Source: an uncultured Gammaproteobacteria bacterium (lineage in GTDB: Bacteria > Pseudomonadota > Gammaproteobacteria > GCA-002705445 > GCA-002716945). Taken from it: a stretch of DNA of 9,964 nt. The stretch's first letter is position 1. Each line of letters starts with the position of its first letter. Of this stretch, positions 1 through 6,223 are shown in pieces. A program made the position numbers and the translations under genes. The notes beneath the pieces were generated by a model. The model searched no databases, had not been told where the DNA came from, and saw only the letters and a list, made by a program, of their open reading frames with translations. The stretch is from positions 1 to 9,964 of the forward strand of contig CAJWIW010000035.1 of assembly GCA_913041865.1 (NCBI GenBank). Reading direction: 5' to 3'.

Positions 1-416
1 ATTATTTTTAGCTGTTTTTGTTCATCTGACGTTTTTTGTAGAGGAGTCTCTGTAATAGACTTTCTTATTGCTTTTAAAGCTAGTGACCTAATTGTGTCAA
101 CATCGAATGGTTTCGAGAGGTACTCAAATGCACCACCTTTATATGCAGATAGAGCATTATCAATATCTGCATGAGCAGTCATGACTATTGTAGGAAGATC
201 TGGATACTTCTCTGCGACTATTTTTAATAGATCTATACCTGTGAGCCCAGGCATCTTAATATCAGTTATAATAAGATCTGGTTTTTCTGAGTTAAGCGCT
301 AATAACGCCTCTGAGCCATTCGAAAATGTTTCGATTTTAAAATTTTCTTCAAGAGCACTCTTACATATTGTGCGGATACTCTCTTCATCATCTACAATCC
401 AAAGTTTCGATCTCAT
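1..416 (-). CDS. ntrC: Nitrogen regulation response regulator NtrC (GlnG), 5' part only
   Basis: This is the N-terminal 138 or so residues of the sigma-54 activator that NtrB phosphorylates; the AAA+ and DNA-binding domains lie beyond the left edge. The visible part is a complete receiver domain: the acidic pair D9-D10 in WIVDDEESIR, the phospho-acceptor D52 in LIITDIKMPG, T80 in MTAH, and K102 in YLSKPFD. The stretch SAYKGGAFEYLSKPFDVD closely follows the enterobacterial NtrC receiver as I recall it, which separates it from other response regulators. The start ATG overlaps the ntrB stop by 4 bp (ATGA), so translation is probably coupled. After the receiver a Gln/Lys-rich linker begins (residues about 125-138), as expected before the AAA+ domain. 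Its predicted targets include the two palindromes upstream of glnA in this window. Identity is firm; integrity of the rest cannot be judged. Confidence 0.93.
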   Translation of the reverse strand, partial: MRSKLWIVDDEESIRTICKSALEENFKIETFSNGSEALLALNSEKPDLIITDIKMPGLTGIDLLKIVAEKYPDLPTIVMTAHADIDNALSAYKGGAFEYLSKPFDVDTIRSLALKAIRKSITETPLQKTSDEQKQLKI

Positions 417-1483
417 TCTGTAATCCATGGCAGTATAATGCTAAAAGTTGTTTTATTCTTTTCACTTAAACACTCGATAATACCCTTATTTTGAACAATA
501 ATTGATTGTGCAATAGTTAATCCCAAGCCCATACCTTCATGCTTACTAGTCACCATCGGATAAAAGATTTCTTTTATTTTATCTTGGGGTATCCCAACAC
601 CATTATCTATAACATCAATTTTGATGACTAAATCGTGTGATGTGGTACCAATAGTAAACTTTTGAATAGGTCTTGTCTTAATTTCAACATTTCCCTTGTA
701 ACCAGTTGCTTGAACTGCATTTCTGATGATATTCATTAATGCTTGTATTATCTGATTTCTGTTTAGCATTAGCTGAGGAATACTCGGGTCATAATCTTTA
801 CTAAAGGTAACACCAGAATTAACTGAGTCATATTTGAACAGCTCGATAACATGTTCCGTTATTTCATGCACATTCATGAGTTTTTTCTCTTCTAACTGTA
901 GAGGTGATGCCATGGCATTCATTAATTTAAGCAATCTTTCTGACTCCTTCAGAATAATCTCCGTAAATTTTGTTTGAGACTCGTTGGATAATGTTTTCTC
1001 AAGTAGTTGAGCTGCACCCATAATTCCACCAAGTGGGTTTTTAATTTCATGTGATAATCCTTTAACCATTTCAGTAGTAGCTTTCTGTTGATCAATTAGG
1101 TTTTTTTCATTAGAAATGTTATATAATCTGCCAGTTTCATTAAATTCTAGTAGGGTAAACTGCTGGTCATAACTCATAAAAGACGAAATACTACAATCAC
1201 AAATTTTTTCTACTTTATCAAAATTCTTAAATTTTAAATCTCTCAAAGTAACAGGGGTGTTAGTCCTTTTTACACTGTCTATATAGAACTGAAGGCTCGT
1301 CTCAGAATAATCAAGATGATGTAATTTCTTAAGCATATTTGAAGTCCCTAAAATATCACGTGCAGATATGTTGATATAGTAGTAATCATCGTTGTTGTCT
1401 AAGAGAACTACCCCAGTTCTTAGACTCTCTACTATTTCAAAATAGTTTTCTGGTAATCCATCTGTAACTTTCATCGTATCCAT
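413..1483 (-). CDS. ntrB: Nitrogen regulation sensor histidine kinase NtrB (GlnL)
   Basis: A 356-residue cytoplasmic histidine kinase/phosphatase that controls NtrC, normally in response to PII protein. An N-terminal PAS-like sensor spans about residues 12-120, with no membrane segment. The H-box GLSHEIKNPLGGIMGAAQLL carries the phospho-acceptor H145 and is the signature of NtrB rather than of generic kinases. The N-box NIIRNAVQA (251-259), G1 box DNGVGIP (293-299) and G2 box GMGLGL (317-322) form the ATP site. Length matches the family (about 350). It lies 45 bp downstream of glnA and overlaps ntrC by 4 bp, so it is probably expressed from the sigma-54 promoter of glnA and internally attenuated by the hairpin in the gap. 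No good Shine-Dalgarno precedes the ATG at 1483; an alternative ATG three codons in has a weak GGAT before it. The PAS region is diverged and AT-rich. Confidence 0.95.
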   Translation of the reverse strand: MDTMKVTDGLPENYFEIVESLRTGVVLLDNNDDYYYINISARDILGTSNMLKKLHHLDYSETSLQFYIDSVKRTNTPVTLRDLKFKNFDKVEKICDCSISSFMSYDQQFTLLEFNETGRLYNISNEKNLIDQQKATTEMVKGLSHEIKNPLGGIMGAAQLLEKTLSNESQTKFTEIILKESERLLKLMNAMASPLQLEEKKLMNVHEITEHVIELFKYDSVNSGVTFSKDYDPSIPQLMLNRNQIIQALMNIIRNAVQATGYKGNVEIKTRPIQKFTIGTTSHDLVIKIDVIDNGVGIPQDKIKEIFYPMVTSKHEGMGLGLTIAQSIIVQNKGIIECLSEKNKTTFSIILPWITE

Positions 1484-1491
1484 ATTCTAAT

Positions 1492-1519
1492 AGCTGACTA
1501 CAGGTAACTATAGTCAGCT
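1492..1519 (-). promoter_or_regulatory. Hairpin in the glnA-ntrB intergenic gap (possible attenuator or processing site)
   Basis: A perfect 9-bp inverted repeat, AGCTGACTA and TAGTCAGCT, is separated by a 10-base loop and fills most of the 45-bp gap. In the transcript the stem ends 8 bases before the ntrB ATG and so sits where a ribosome binding site would be. It lacks a U-run in the leftward direction (it is followed by ATTAGAAT), so it is not a classic intrinsic terminator. It could reduce ntrB translation, cause partial termination or protect the glnA 3' end. An attenuating structure between glnA and glnL is known in enterobacteria; equivalence here is inference. Confidence 0.5.
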
Positions 1520-1528
1520 TTTGTTGAA

Positions 1529-2941
1529 TTAAAGACTGTAATACATCTCAAACTCACATGGATGTGTTGACTGTCTTAGTCTCTGAACATCCTCATATTT
1601 GAGTCCTATATATGCATCAATCATCTTGTCAGTAAATACATCTCCCTCTTTGAGAAAATCTCTGTCCTGATCAAGAGCGTCTAGCGCTATATCAAGTCCA
1701 GGAGCCACAGTAGGAAGCATTTTTTCCTCTTCAGCAGAAATATCGAATAAATCCTTATCCATTGATGGACCCGGATCAATTTTATTCTTAATGCCGTCAA
1801 GGCCAGCCATCATCAATGCACTGAATGCAAGGTAAGGGTTGGCAGTTGAATCTGGGAATCTAACTTCGATACGTCTGGCTTTGTCACTCATTACGTAAGG
1901 TATTCTGATAGAAGCAGATCTGTTTCTAGCAGAATAAGTTAGAATAACAGGTGCTTCAAAACCAGGTATTAATCTCTTATAAGAGTTAGTGGACGCATTT
2001 GTGAAAGCATTTAGTGCTCTAGCGTGCTTAATTATTCCTCCTATGTACCAAAGCGCCTCTTGAGATAGGTTTCCATACTTATCCCCTGCAAATAGATTTT
2101 TGCCATCTTTTGAGAGTGATTGGTGTACATGCATCCCAGTTCCGTTATCACCAACAAGTGGTTTTGGCATGAATGTCGCAGTTTTACCATAAGCATGTGC
2201 TACGTTCATAACAACATACTTATATTTTTGAACTTCATCTGCTTTCTTTACTAGAGTATTAAATAAAGTTCCAATTTCACATTGACCAGCAGTTGCAACT
2301 TCATGATGATGAACCTCGCATTGTACACCCATTTCAATAAGTGTTGTTACCATAGCAGATCTACAATCTTGTAGAGCATCAACTGGGGGTACTGGGAAAT
2401 AGCCTCCTTTAACTAATGGTCGGTGACCCATGTTTCCCTCATCGTACGACTTGCCACTATTAAAACAAGCTTCCGTCGAATCAACAGCGAAAAAACAACT
2501 ACCTAGTTTATCTTCAAACTTAACGTCATCAAATACGAAAAATTCATTTTCTGGCCCAAAGTAAGCAGTATCAGCTATACCACTATCTTTAAGATATTGT
2601 TCTGCCTTCTTACCGATTGATCTAGGATCTTTTTCGTAAGGTTTACCGTCAGCAGGCTCAATTACGTCACAAGATATTGCAAGTGTAGGCTCATCATAAA
2701 AAGGATCCATGATTGCTGTTGTCGCATCTGGCATTAAAATCATGTCTGATTCATTTATATCTTTCCATGCTGCGATGGATGAACCATCAAACATTTTTCC
2801 TTCTGCAAAATCCGTCTTAATTCCATCTTCAGATGCGGTTACCGTAACATGCTGTTCTTTACCGCTTGTGTTAGTGAATCTGTAGTCGATAAATTTGACT
2901 TCTTTTTCATTTACTATTTTTAGTACATCTTCGACACTCAT
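1529..2941 (-). CDS. glnA: Type I (GSI-beta) glutamine synthetase with Phe at the adenylylation site
   Basis: Makes glutamine from glutamate, ammonium and ATP as a cytoplasmic dodecamer; it is the entry point of ammonium assimilation. The 470-residue length is typical. All catalytic landmarks are present (E. coli mature numbering plus 2): D52 in FDGSSI, metal ligands E131 and E133 in PENEFF, E214 and E222 in the HHHEVATAGQCEI segment, H271 in GMHVHQ, the flap E329 in PGFEAP, R341 and R346 in RNRSASIRIP, E359 and R361 in EVRF. The GSI-beta insert is present, so this is the class normally controlled by GlnE adenylylation. However the target tyrosine (E. coli Y397, in NLYDLPPEE) is F399 here, in DLFDISAEEE (codon 1745-1747, TTC), so it cannot be adenylylated at that site. 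The ATG has a good GAGGT Shine-Dalgarno (2948-2952) and lies behind a sigma-54 promoter with NtrC-like enhancers. Confidence 0.98.
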   Translation of the reverse strand: MSVEDVLKIVNEKEVKFIDYRFTNTSGKEQHVTVTASEDGIKTDFAEGKMFDGSSIAAWKDINESDMILMPDATTAIMDPFYDEPTLAISCDVIEPADGKPYEKDPRSIGKKAEQYLKDSGIADTAYFGPENEFFVFDDVKFEDKLGSCFFAVDSTEACFNSGKSYDEGNMGHRPLVKGGYFPVPPVDALQDCRSAMVTTLIEMGVQCEVHHHEVATAGQCEIGTLFNTLVKKADEVQKYKYVVMNVAHAYGKTATFMPKPLVGDNGTGMHVHQSLSKDGKNLFAGDKYGNLSQEALWYIGGIIKHARALNAFTNASTNSYKRLIPGFEAPVILTYSARNRSASIRIPYVMSDKARRIEVRFPDSTANPYLAFSALMMAGLDGIKNKIDPGPSMDKDLFDISAEEEKMLPTVAPGLDIALDALDQDRDFLKEGDVFTDKMIDAYIGLKYEDVQRLRQSTHPCEFEMYYSL

Positions 2942-2980
2942 AGTGTTACCTCATTTTTTTGTTAATTCCACATAAATAAC

Positions 2981-2997
2981 TGCATTAATCATGCCAA
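2981..2997 (-). promoter_or_regulatory. Sigma-54 (RpoN) promoter of glnA
   Basis: Read leftward, TTGGCATGATTAATGCA matches the -24/-12 consensus YTGGCACGRNNNTTGCW at 12 of its 14 specified positions, with exactly 10 bases between the GG and GC dinucleotides. The predicted transcription start is near 2970, giving a leader of about 29 bases with a Shine-Dalgarno at 2948-2952. It faces glnA, and NtrC-type palindromes lie upstream, which is the expected arrangement for NtrC-driven sigma-54 transcription. Confidence 0.88.
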
Positions 2998-3052
2998 ATC
3001 TACTCTTATAAGCGTCAATAAACTTAACATTTTTGTACCGATTTTGTAATTA

Positions 3053-3069
3053 CGCACATTATATGTGCA
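3053..3069. promoter_or_regulatory. NtrC enhancer site 1 (proximal)
   Basis: CGCACATTATATGTGCA fits the 17-bp NtrC operator pattern TGCACC-N5-GGTGCA at 9 of 12 specified positions, with the half-sites GCAC and GTGC correctly spaced. Its centre (3061) is about 91 bp upstream of the predicted sigma-54 start. It is the better match of the two sites at the half-site cores. Confidence 0.68.
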
Positions 3070-3090
3070 TATAATGCACAAATAATGACA

Positions 3091-3113
3091 TTATGCATTA
3101 TTTTAATGCATAA
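3091..3113. promoter_or_regulatory. NtrC enhancer site 2 (distal), perfect palindrome
   Basis: Perfect 10-bp arms, TTATGCATTA and TAATGCATAA, flank a TTT spacer. The inner 17 bp (3094-3110) follow the TGCA-N9-TGCA layout of NtrC operators, matching 8 of 12 specified positions with a symmetric CC-to-TT change. Its centre (3102) is about 132 bp upstream of the predicted start and 41 bp, close to four helical turns, from site 1, so two NtrC dimers would lie on the same face of the DNA. The enterobacterial glnA enhancers, at about -108 and -140, are similar in position. Confidence 0.62.
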
Positions 3114-3188
3114 CGCTAGAGGTTATTGTAGATCTGACAAAATTCTATGGTTTTAAAGAAGTAATTATGAAGACACAGCACTACATAT

Positions 3189-3194
3189 TATAAT
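3189..3194 (+). promoter_or_regulatory. Probable -10 element of the glyS-gmhB promoter
   Basis: A perfect TATAAT lies 34 bp before the glyS start. The best -35 candidate is weak: TTATGA at 3165-3170, 18-bp spacing. The leader of about 28 bases is too short for a T-box, and none is visible. No gene is seen in the 287-bp gap 2942-3228. Confidence 0.45.
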
Positions 3195-3228
3195 CTTCCT
3201 AAGGTTAAACAGTTATAAGGATCAAATT

Positions 3229-4578
3229 TTGGCAGCAAAAACTATGGATGAATTAGTTGCTTTGTGTAAGCGACGTGGATTTATTTATCAATCTAGCGAG
3301 ATATATGGTGGACTTCAGGGACTATATGATTATGGGCCCTTAGGTGTTGAATTAAAAAATAATTTAAAGATGACTTGGTGGGTGTCTATGGTCTATGAGA
3401 GGGATGATATAGAAGGCTTGGATGCCTCAATACTTACACATTCTGATGTATTGAAACACTCAGGTCACGAGGATACATTTACTGACCCACTTATAGATTG
3501 TAAGAGTTGTGGTCTTAGATTTAGATCGGACCAGATACCCGAGCAATGTAAAGATGAAGAATTGACAGAACCTAGAGATTTTAATCTTATGTTCAAAACT
3601 AATGTGGGTCCGATAGACGACGGGAGTTCTTTTGCGTATTTAAGACCAGAGACTGCTCAACAGATCTTCATTAACTTCAAGAATATTGTTGATTCTACAT
3701 CACAGTCTTTGCCGTTTGGTATAGCACAAATTGGTAAAGCTTTTAGAAATGAAATTACGCCAAGAAACTTTATCTTTAGAGTGAGAGAGTTTGAACAAAT
3801 GGAACTTGAGTTTTTTGTTAAACCTGGAACAGATGAAGAATGGCATAAAAAATGGGTTGATAGTCGTTTAGAATGGTGGATAAACCAAGGGATACCCAAG
3901 AATAAAATTGAATTACAAACAATAGAGGGTAATGAATTATCACATTACTCTAAGTCAACAATAGATATCATGTATAAATTCCCACACGGTCTTGAAGAAT
4001 TAGAGGGTATTGCAAATCGAACAGACTTTGATCTAGGGTCTCATAGTAAAAATCAAAACGAATTTAATATAACTTCTAAGGTTATAGAAAACAAAGCTTC
4101 AAACGCTAAACTGGCTATACAAGATTTAGACTCAAAAGAATGGGTTATACCTTATGTTATAGAACCATCTGCAGGAGTAGACAGAGGAGTTCTTGCTGTT
4201 TTAAATGAGGCATTTAACATTGAGAAATTACCTGATGGTAAGGAGAGAACAGTTCTTTCTTTTCCTCGTCATCTTTCACCCATAAAAGCAGCAGTCGTAC
4301 CATTAAAGAAAAATAATAATGACATTGTAGAAAAGGCAAAAGAAATTAAAAATAGACTGCAAAAGTGTCAACTAGGAAGGGTGGTAATTGAAAACACTGG
4401 CAACATAGGTAAAAGTTACAGAAAGCATGATGAGGTCGGCACACCTCTTTGCATCACGGTAGATTTTGATACTCTTGATAAAGGAACTGTTACAGTGCGT
4501 GATAGAGATACTATGAAGCAAGATGTTATCGACCAATCTAAAATTGTCGACTATTTCAGTAATTATTTTAAACAGTGA
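3229..4578 (+). CDS. glyS: Glycyl-tRNA synthetase, single-chain (alpha2) type
   Basis: Charges tRNA-Gly with glycine; a class II enzyme acting as a homodimer in the cytoplasm. The 449 residues match the single-chain bacterial/archaeal/eukaryotic family, not the GlyQ plus GlyS tetramer usual in Gammaproteobacteria. The N-terminal LCKRRGFIYQSSEIYGGLQG and YDYGPLG (34-40) are hallmarks. A Cys pair C91/C94 followed by C107 suggests a small zinc-type insert. Motif 2 is FRNEITPRN (172-180) and motif 3 IEPSAGVDRG (311-320). An anticodon-binding domain follows from about 345 (PIKAAVVPL to the C-terminus). The start is TTG at 3229, supported by AAGGA at 3217-3221 with 7-base spacing; the first in-frame ATG, five codons on, has no such signal. 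The stop overlaps the gmhB start by 4 bp. gmhB commonly follows glyQS in gammaproteobacteria, so this looks like replacement in place (inference). Confidence 0.95.
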   Translation: MAAKTMDELVALCKRRGFIYQSSEIYGGLQGLYDYGPLGVELKNNLKMTWWVSMVYERDDIEGLDASILTHSDVLKHSGHEDTFTDPLIDCKSCGLRFRSDQIPEQCKDEELTEPRDFNLMFKTNVGPIDDGSSFAYLRPETAQQIFINFKNIVDSTSQSLPFGIAQIGKAFRNEITPRNFIFRVREFEQMELEFFVKPGTDEEWHKKWVDSRLEWWINQGIPKNKIELQTIEGNELSHYSKSTIDIMYKFPHGLEELEGIANRTDFDLGSHSKNQNEFNITSKVIENKASNAKLAIQDLDSKEWVIPYVIEPSAGVDRGVLAVLNEAFNIEKLPDGKERTVLSFPRHLSPIKAAVVPLKKNNNDIVEKAKEIKNRLQKCQLGRVVIENTGNIGKSYRKHDEVGTPLCITVDFDTLDKGTVTVRDRDTMKQDVIDQSKIVDYFSNYFKQ

Positions 4579-5114
4579 GCTCACAAAAATTCATAATTTT
4601 AGATAGAGACGGGGTTATAAATTACGACTCATCAGAGTATATTAAGAATCCAGATGAGTGGAAACCGATACCTCACAGCATTGAAGCAATAAGAATCCTC
4701 ACAGATAATGGCTTTAATATTATAGTTATTACAAATCAGTCTGGTATTAACAGAGGTATAATTTCTTATGAAGCATTTACAGAGATAAACATAAAAATGT
4801 TAAACACAATCAATAAGGCTGGTGGTACTATCCATTCAATACTCTACTGTCCGCACACGCCTGACGAGCCCTCCACAATGCGTAAGCCTCTCTCGGGCAT
4901 GTTCACAGAGGCATCATCACGTTTCAACTTTAATCTTAAAAAAACATATGCAATTGGAGATTCACCTCGTGATATTGAAGCAGCAAACTCAGCTAACTGC
5001 ATTCCTCTTGCTGTAAGAACAGGTAATGGTGAACAAATTTTAAAAGATAATAAGCATAAAGTTAAAATCTTTGATGATTTAAAATGTGCAGTTGATTTTG
5101 TTATATCGAAATAG
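4575..5114 (+). CDS. gmhB: D-glycero-D-manno-heptose 1,7-bisphosphate 7-phosphatase (GmhB-type HAD)
   Basis: A HAD-superfamily phosphatase of 179 residues that removes the 7-phosphate from heptose bisphosphate on the route to ADP-heptose for the LPS inner core. Motif I FIILDRDGVIN gives nucleophile D10 and acid D12; motif II is ITNQSGINRG (52-61); the RKP lysine is K104; motif IV is GDSPRDIEAA (128-137). The start is GTG, overlapping the glyS stop (GTGA), with no Shine-Dalgarno of its own, so translation is probably coupled. Oddity: family members hold a structural zinc with Cys-x-His plus a later Cys-x-Cys just before RKP. Here C92 and H94 remain, but the second pair is S100-T101-M102, so the site is half lost without any frameshift. 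A related HAD phosphatase such as histidinol phosphatase is possible, but the context favours GmhB. The stop directly abuts the convergent neighbour. Confidence 0.87.
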   Translation: MSSQKFIILDRDGVINYDSSEYIKNPDEWKPIPHSIEAIRILTDNGFNIIVITNQSGINRGIISYEAFTEINIKMLNTINKAGGTIHSILYCPHTPDEPSTMRKPLSGMFTEASSRFNFNLKKTYAIGDSPRDIEAANSANCIPLAVRTGNGEQILKDNKHKVKIFDDLKCAVDFVISK

Positions 5115-6143
5115 TTACGGAGCTGGGTTTGGATTCGCTTTATGAATTACCTCGATTTGCTCTATTATTTCATCTGTTAGCTTAACTTCTATACTTTTGA
5201 CATTCTCTATTAACTGATGCATTTTTGTTGCGCCTATAATGTTTGATGTTATAAAAGGCCTAGTATTAACAAATGCAAGTGATAATTCTGTTGGTGTTAA
5301 ACCATGCTCCTTTGCAAGCGCCACATATTTTTCTACAGCTTCGATTGTTGATTGATCACTATAACGTGTGAACCAATCACCATATAGACCAAGCCTAGAA
5401 TCTTTAGGTGTGTCATTTAAGTATTTCCCAGTTAATACACCGAATCCGAGAGGTGAGTATGCCAACAATCCAACATGTTCATGTTGAGATATTTCTGCAA
5501 GTCCAACTTCAAATATGCGATTCAGTAAAGAGTAGGGATTTTGTATGGAGACAATTTTACTCAAATTAAACTTTTCAGATAACTTTAGGTACTCATTTGT
5601 TCCCCATGGCGTCTCATTTGAAATACCTATGTATCTTACTTTCCCATCTTTTACGAGTTGATCCATAGCTTTATATGTCTCTTCAATTTTGATTCCCATA
5701 TCTTCACTATACTCGTAACCCAGCCGACCAAAAAAATTACTTTTACGCTCTGGCCAGTGAACTTGATAAAGGTCAATATAATCTGTTTGCAATCTTTTCA
5801 AAGACGTTTCTACTGCTGCTATGATTTGTTTATGAGAGAGCCTTGACCCACCTCTCACATAGTCCATACCAGGACCAGCAACTTTGGTGGCAATAATTAT
5901 TTCATCTCTTTTCTTCTGTTTTGTAAGCCAAGTCCCTATTATTTCCTCAGTTCTGCCGCATGTCTCCTCTTTAGGTGGTATGGCATACATCTCGGCTGTA
6001 TCTATAAAATTGATTCCCTGTGAAATGCTATAGTCAAGTTGCTCATGAGCTTCTCTCTCAGTATTCTGCTCACCATAGGACATAGTACCCAAGCAAATAA
6101 CACTAACATCAATATCTGTAGTACCAAGTTTTCTGTATTCCAT
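5115..6143 (-). CDS. tas: Tas-like NADP(H)-dependent aldo/keto reductase
   Basis: A soluble (beta/alpha)8 oxidoreductase of 342 residues that reduces aldehydes or ketones; the physiological substrate of the Tas group is not settled. The catalytic tetrad is visible: D48 in FIDTAEMY, Y53, K87 in IIATKVAG and H129 in LYQVHWPER. Tas-specific stretches include LGTMSYGEQN (18-27), QTDYIDLYQVHWPER, FFGRLGYEYS, IQNPYSLLNR (200-209) and IIGATKMHQL near the C-terminus, which binds the cofactor. The ending NPAP resembles the E. coli Tas C-terminus. GGGGAT ends about 4 bases before the ATG, and TATAAT (6164-6169, minus) may be its -10. It is alone on its strand, divergent from the sulP gene and abutting gmhB tail to tail, so it is probably monocistronic. 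Confidence 0.92.
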   Translation of the reverse strand: MEYRKLGTTDIDVSVICLGTMSYGEQNTEREAHEQLDYSISQGINFIDTAEMYAIPPKEETCGRTEEIIGTWLTKQKKRDEIIIATKVAGPGMDYVRGGSRLSHKQIIAAVETSLKRLQTDYIDLYQVHWPERKSNFFGRLGYEYSEDMGIKIEETYKAMDQLVKDGKVRYIGISNETPWGTNEYLKLSEKFNLSKIVSIQNPYSLLNRIFEVGLAEISQHEHVGLLAYSPLGFGVLTGKYLNDTPKDSRLGLYGDWFTRYSDQSTIEAVEKYVALAKEHGLTPTELSLAFVNTRPFITSNIIGATKMHQLIENVKSIEVKLTDEIIEQIEVIHKANPNPAP

Positions 6144-6223
6144 TTATATCCCCAATTTTTTTAATTATATATGATATAATAATAATCCATAAGTAGTCAT
6201 TTTAATCATTTGAGGAGTCCACG
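6144..6223. promoter_or_regulatory. Divergent promoter region between tas and sulP
   Basis: This 80-bp, very AT-rich gap carries TATAAT on the minus strand (6164-6169, for tas) and TATAAT on the plus strand (6175-6180, for sulP). Neither has a convincing -35 at 16-18 bp, so the assignment is tentative. The plus-strand ribosome binding site GAGGAG is at 6212-6217. No regulator palindrome was seen. Confidence 0.4.

Noticed and set aside
181..423. Plus-strand open frame of 80 codons opposite ntrC
   Set aside because: It lies antisense to the conserved receiver domain, has no ribosome binding site and no recognisable protein features.
2998..3050. Possible sigma-70 promoter for glnA (TTGACG at 3013-3018, minus), like enterobacterial glnAp1
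   Set aside because: No acceptable -10 occurs 16-18 bp downstream of it, so it is not supported beyond the sigma-54 promoter.
3121..3228. T-box or other leader RNA before glyS
   Set aside because: The region is about 100 bp, lacks the T-box core and a terminator, and the predicted leader is only about 28 bases.
4822..5016. Open frame of 64 codons in another frame within gmhB
   Set aside because: It falls fully within gmhB, whose HAD motifs are intact in the other frame, and has no start signal.
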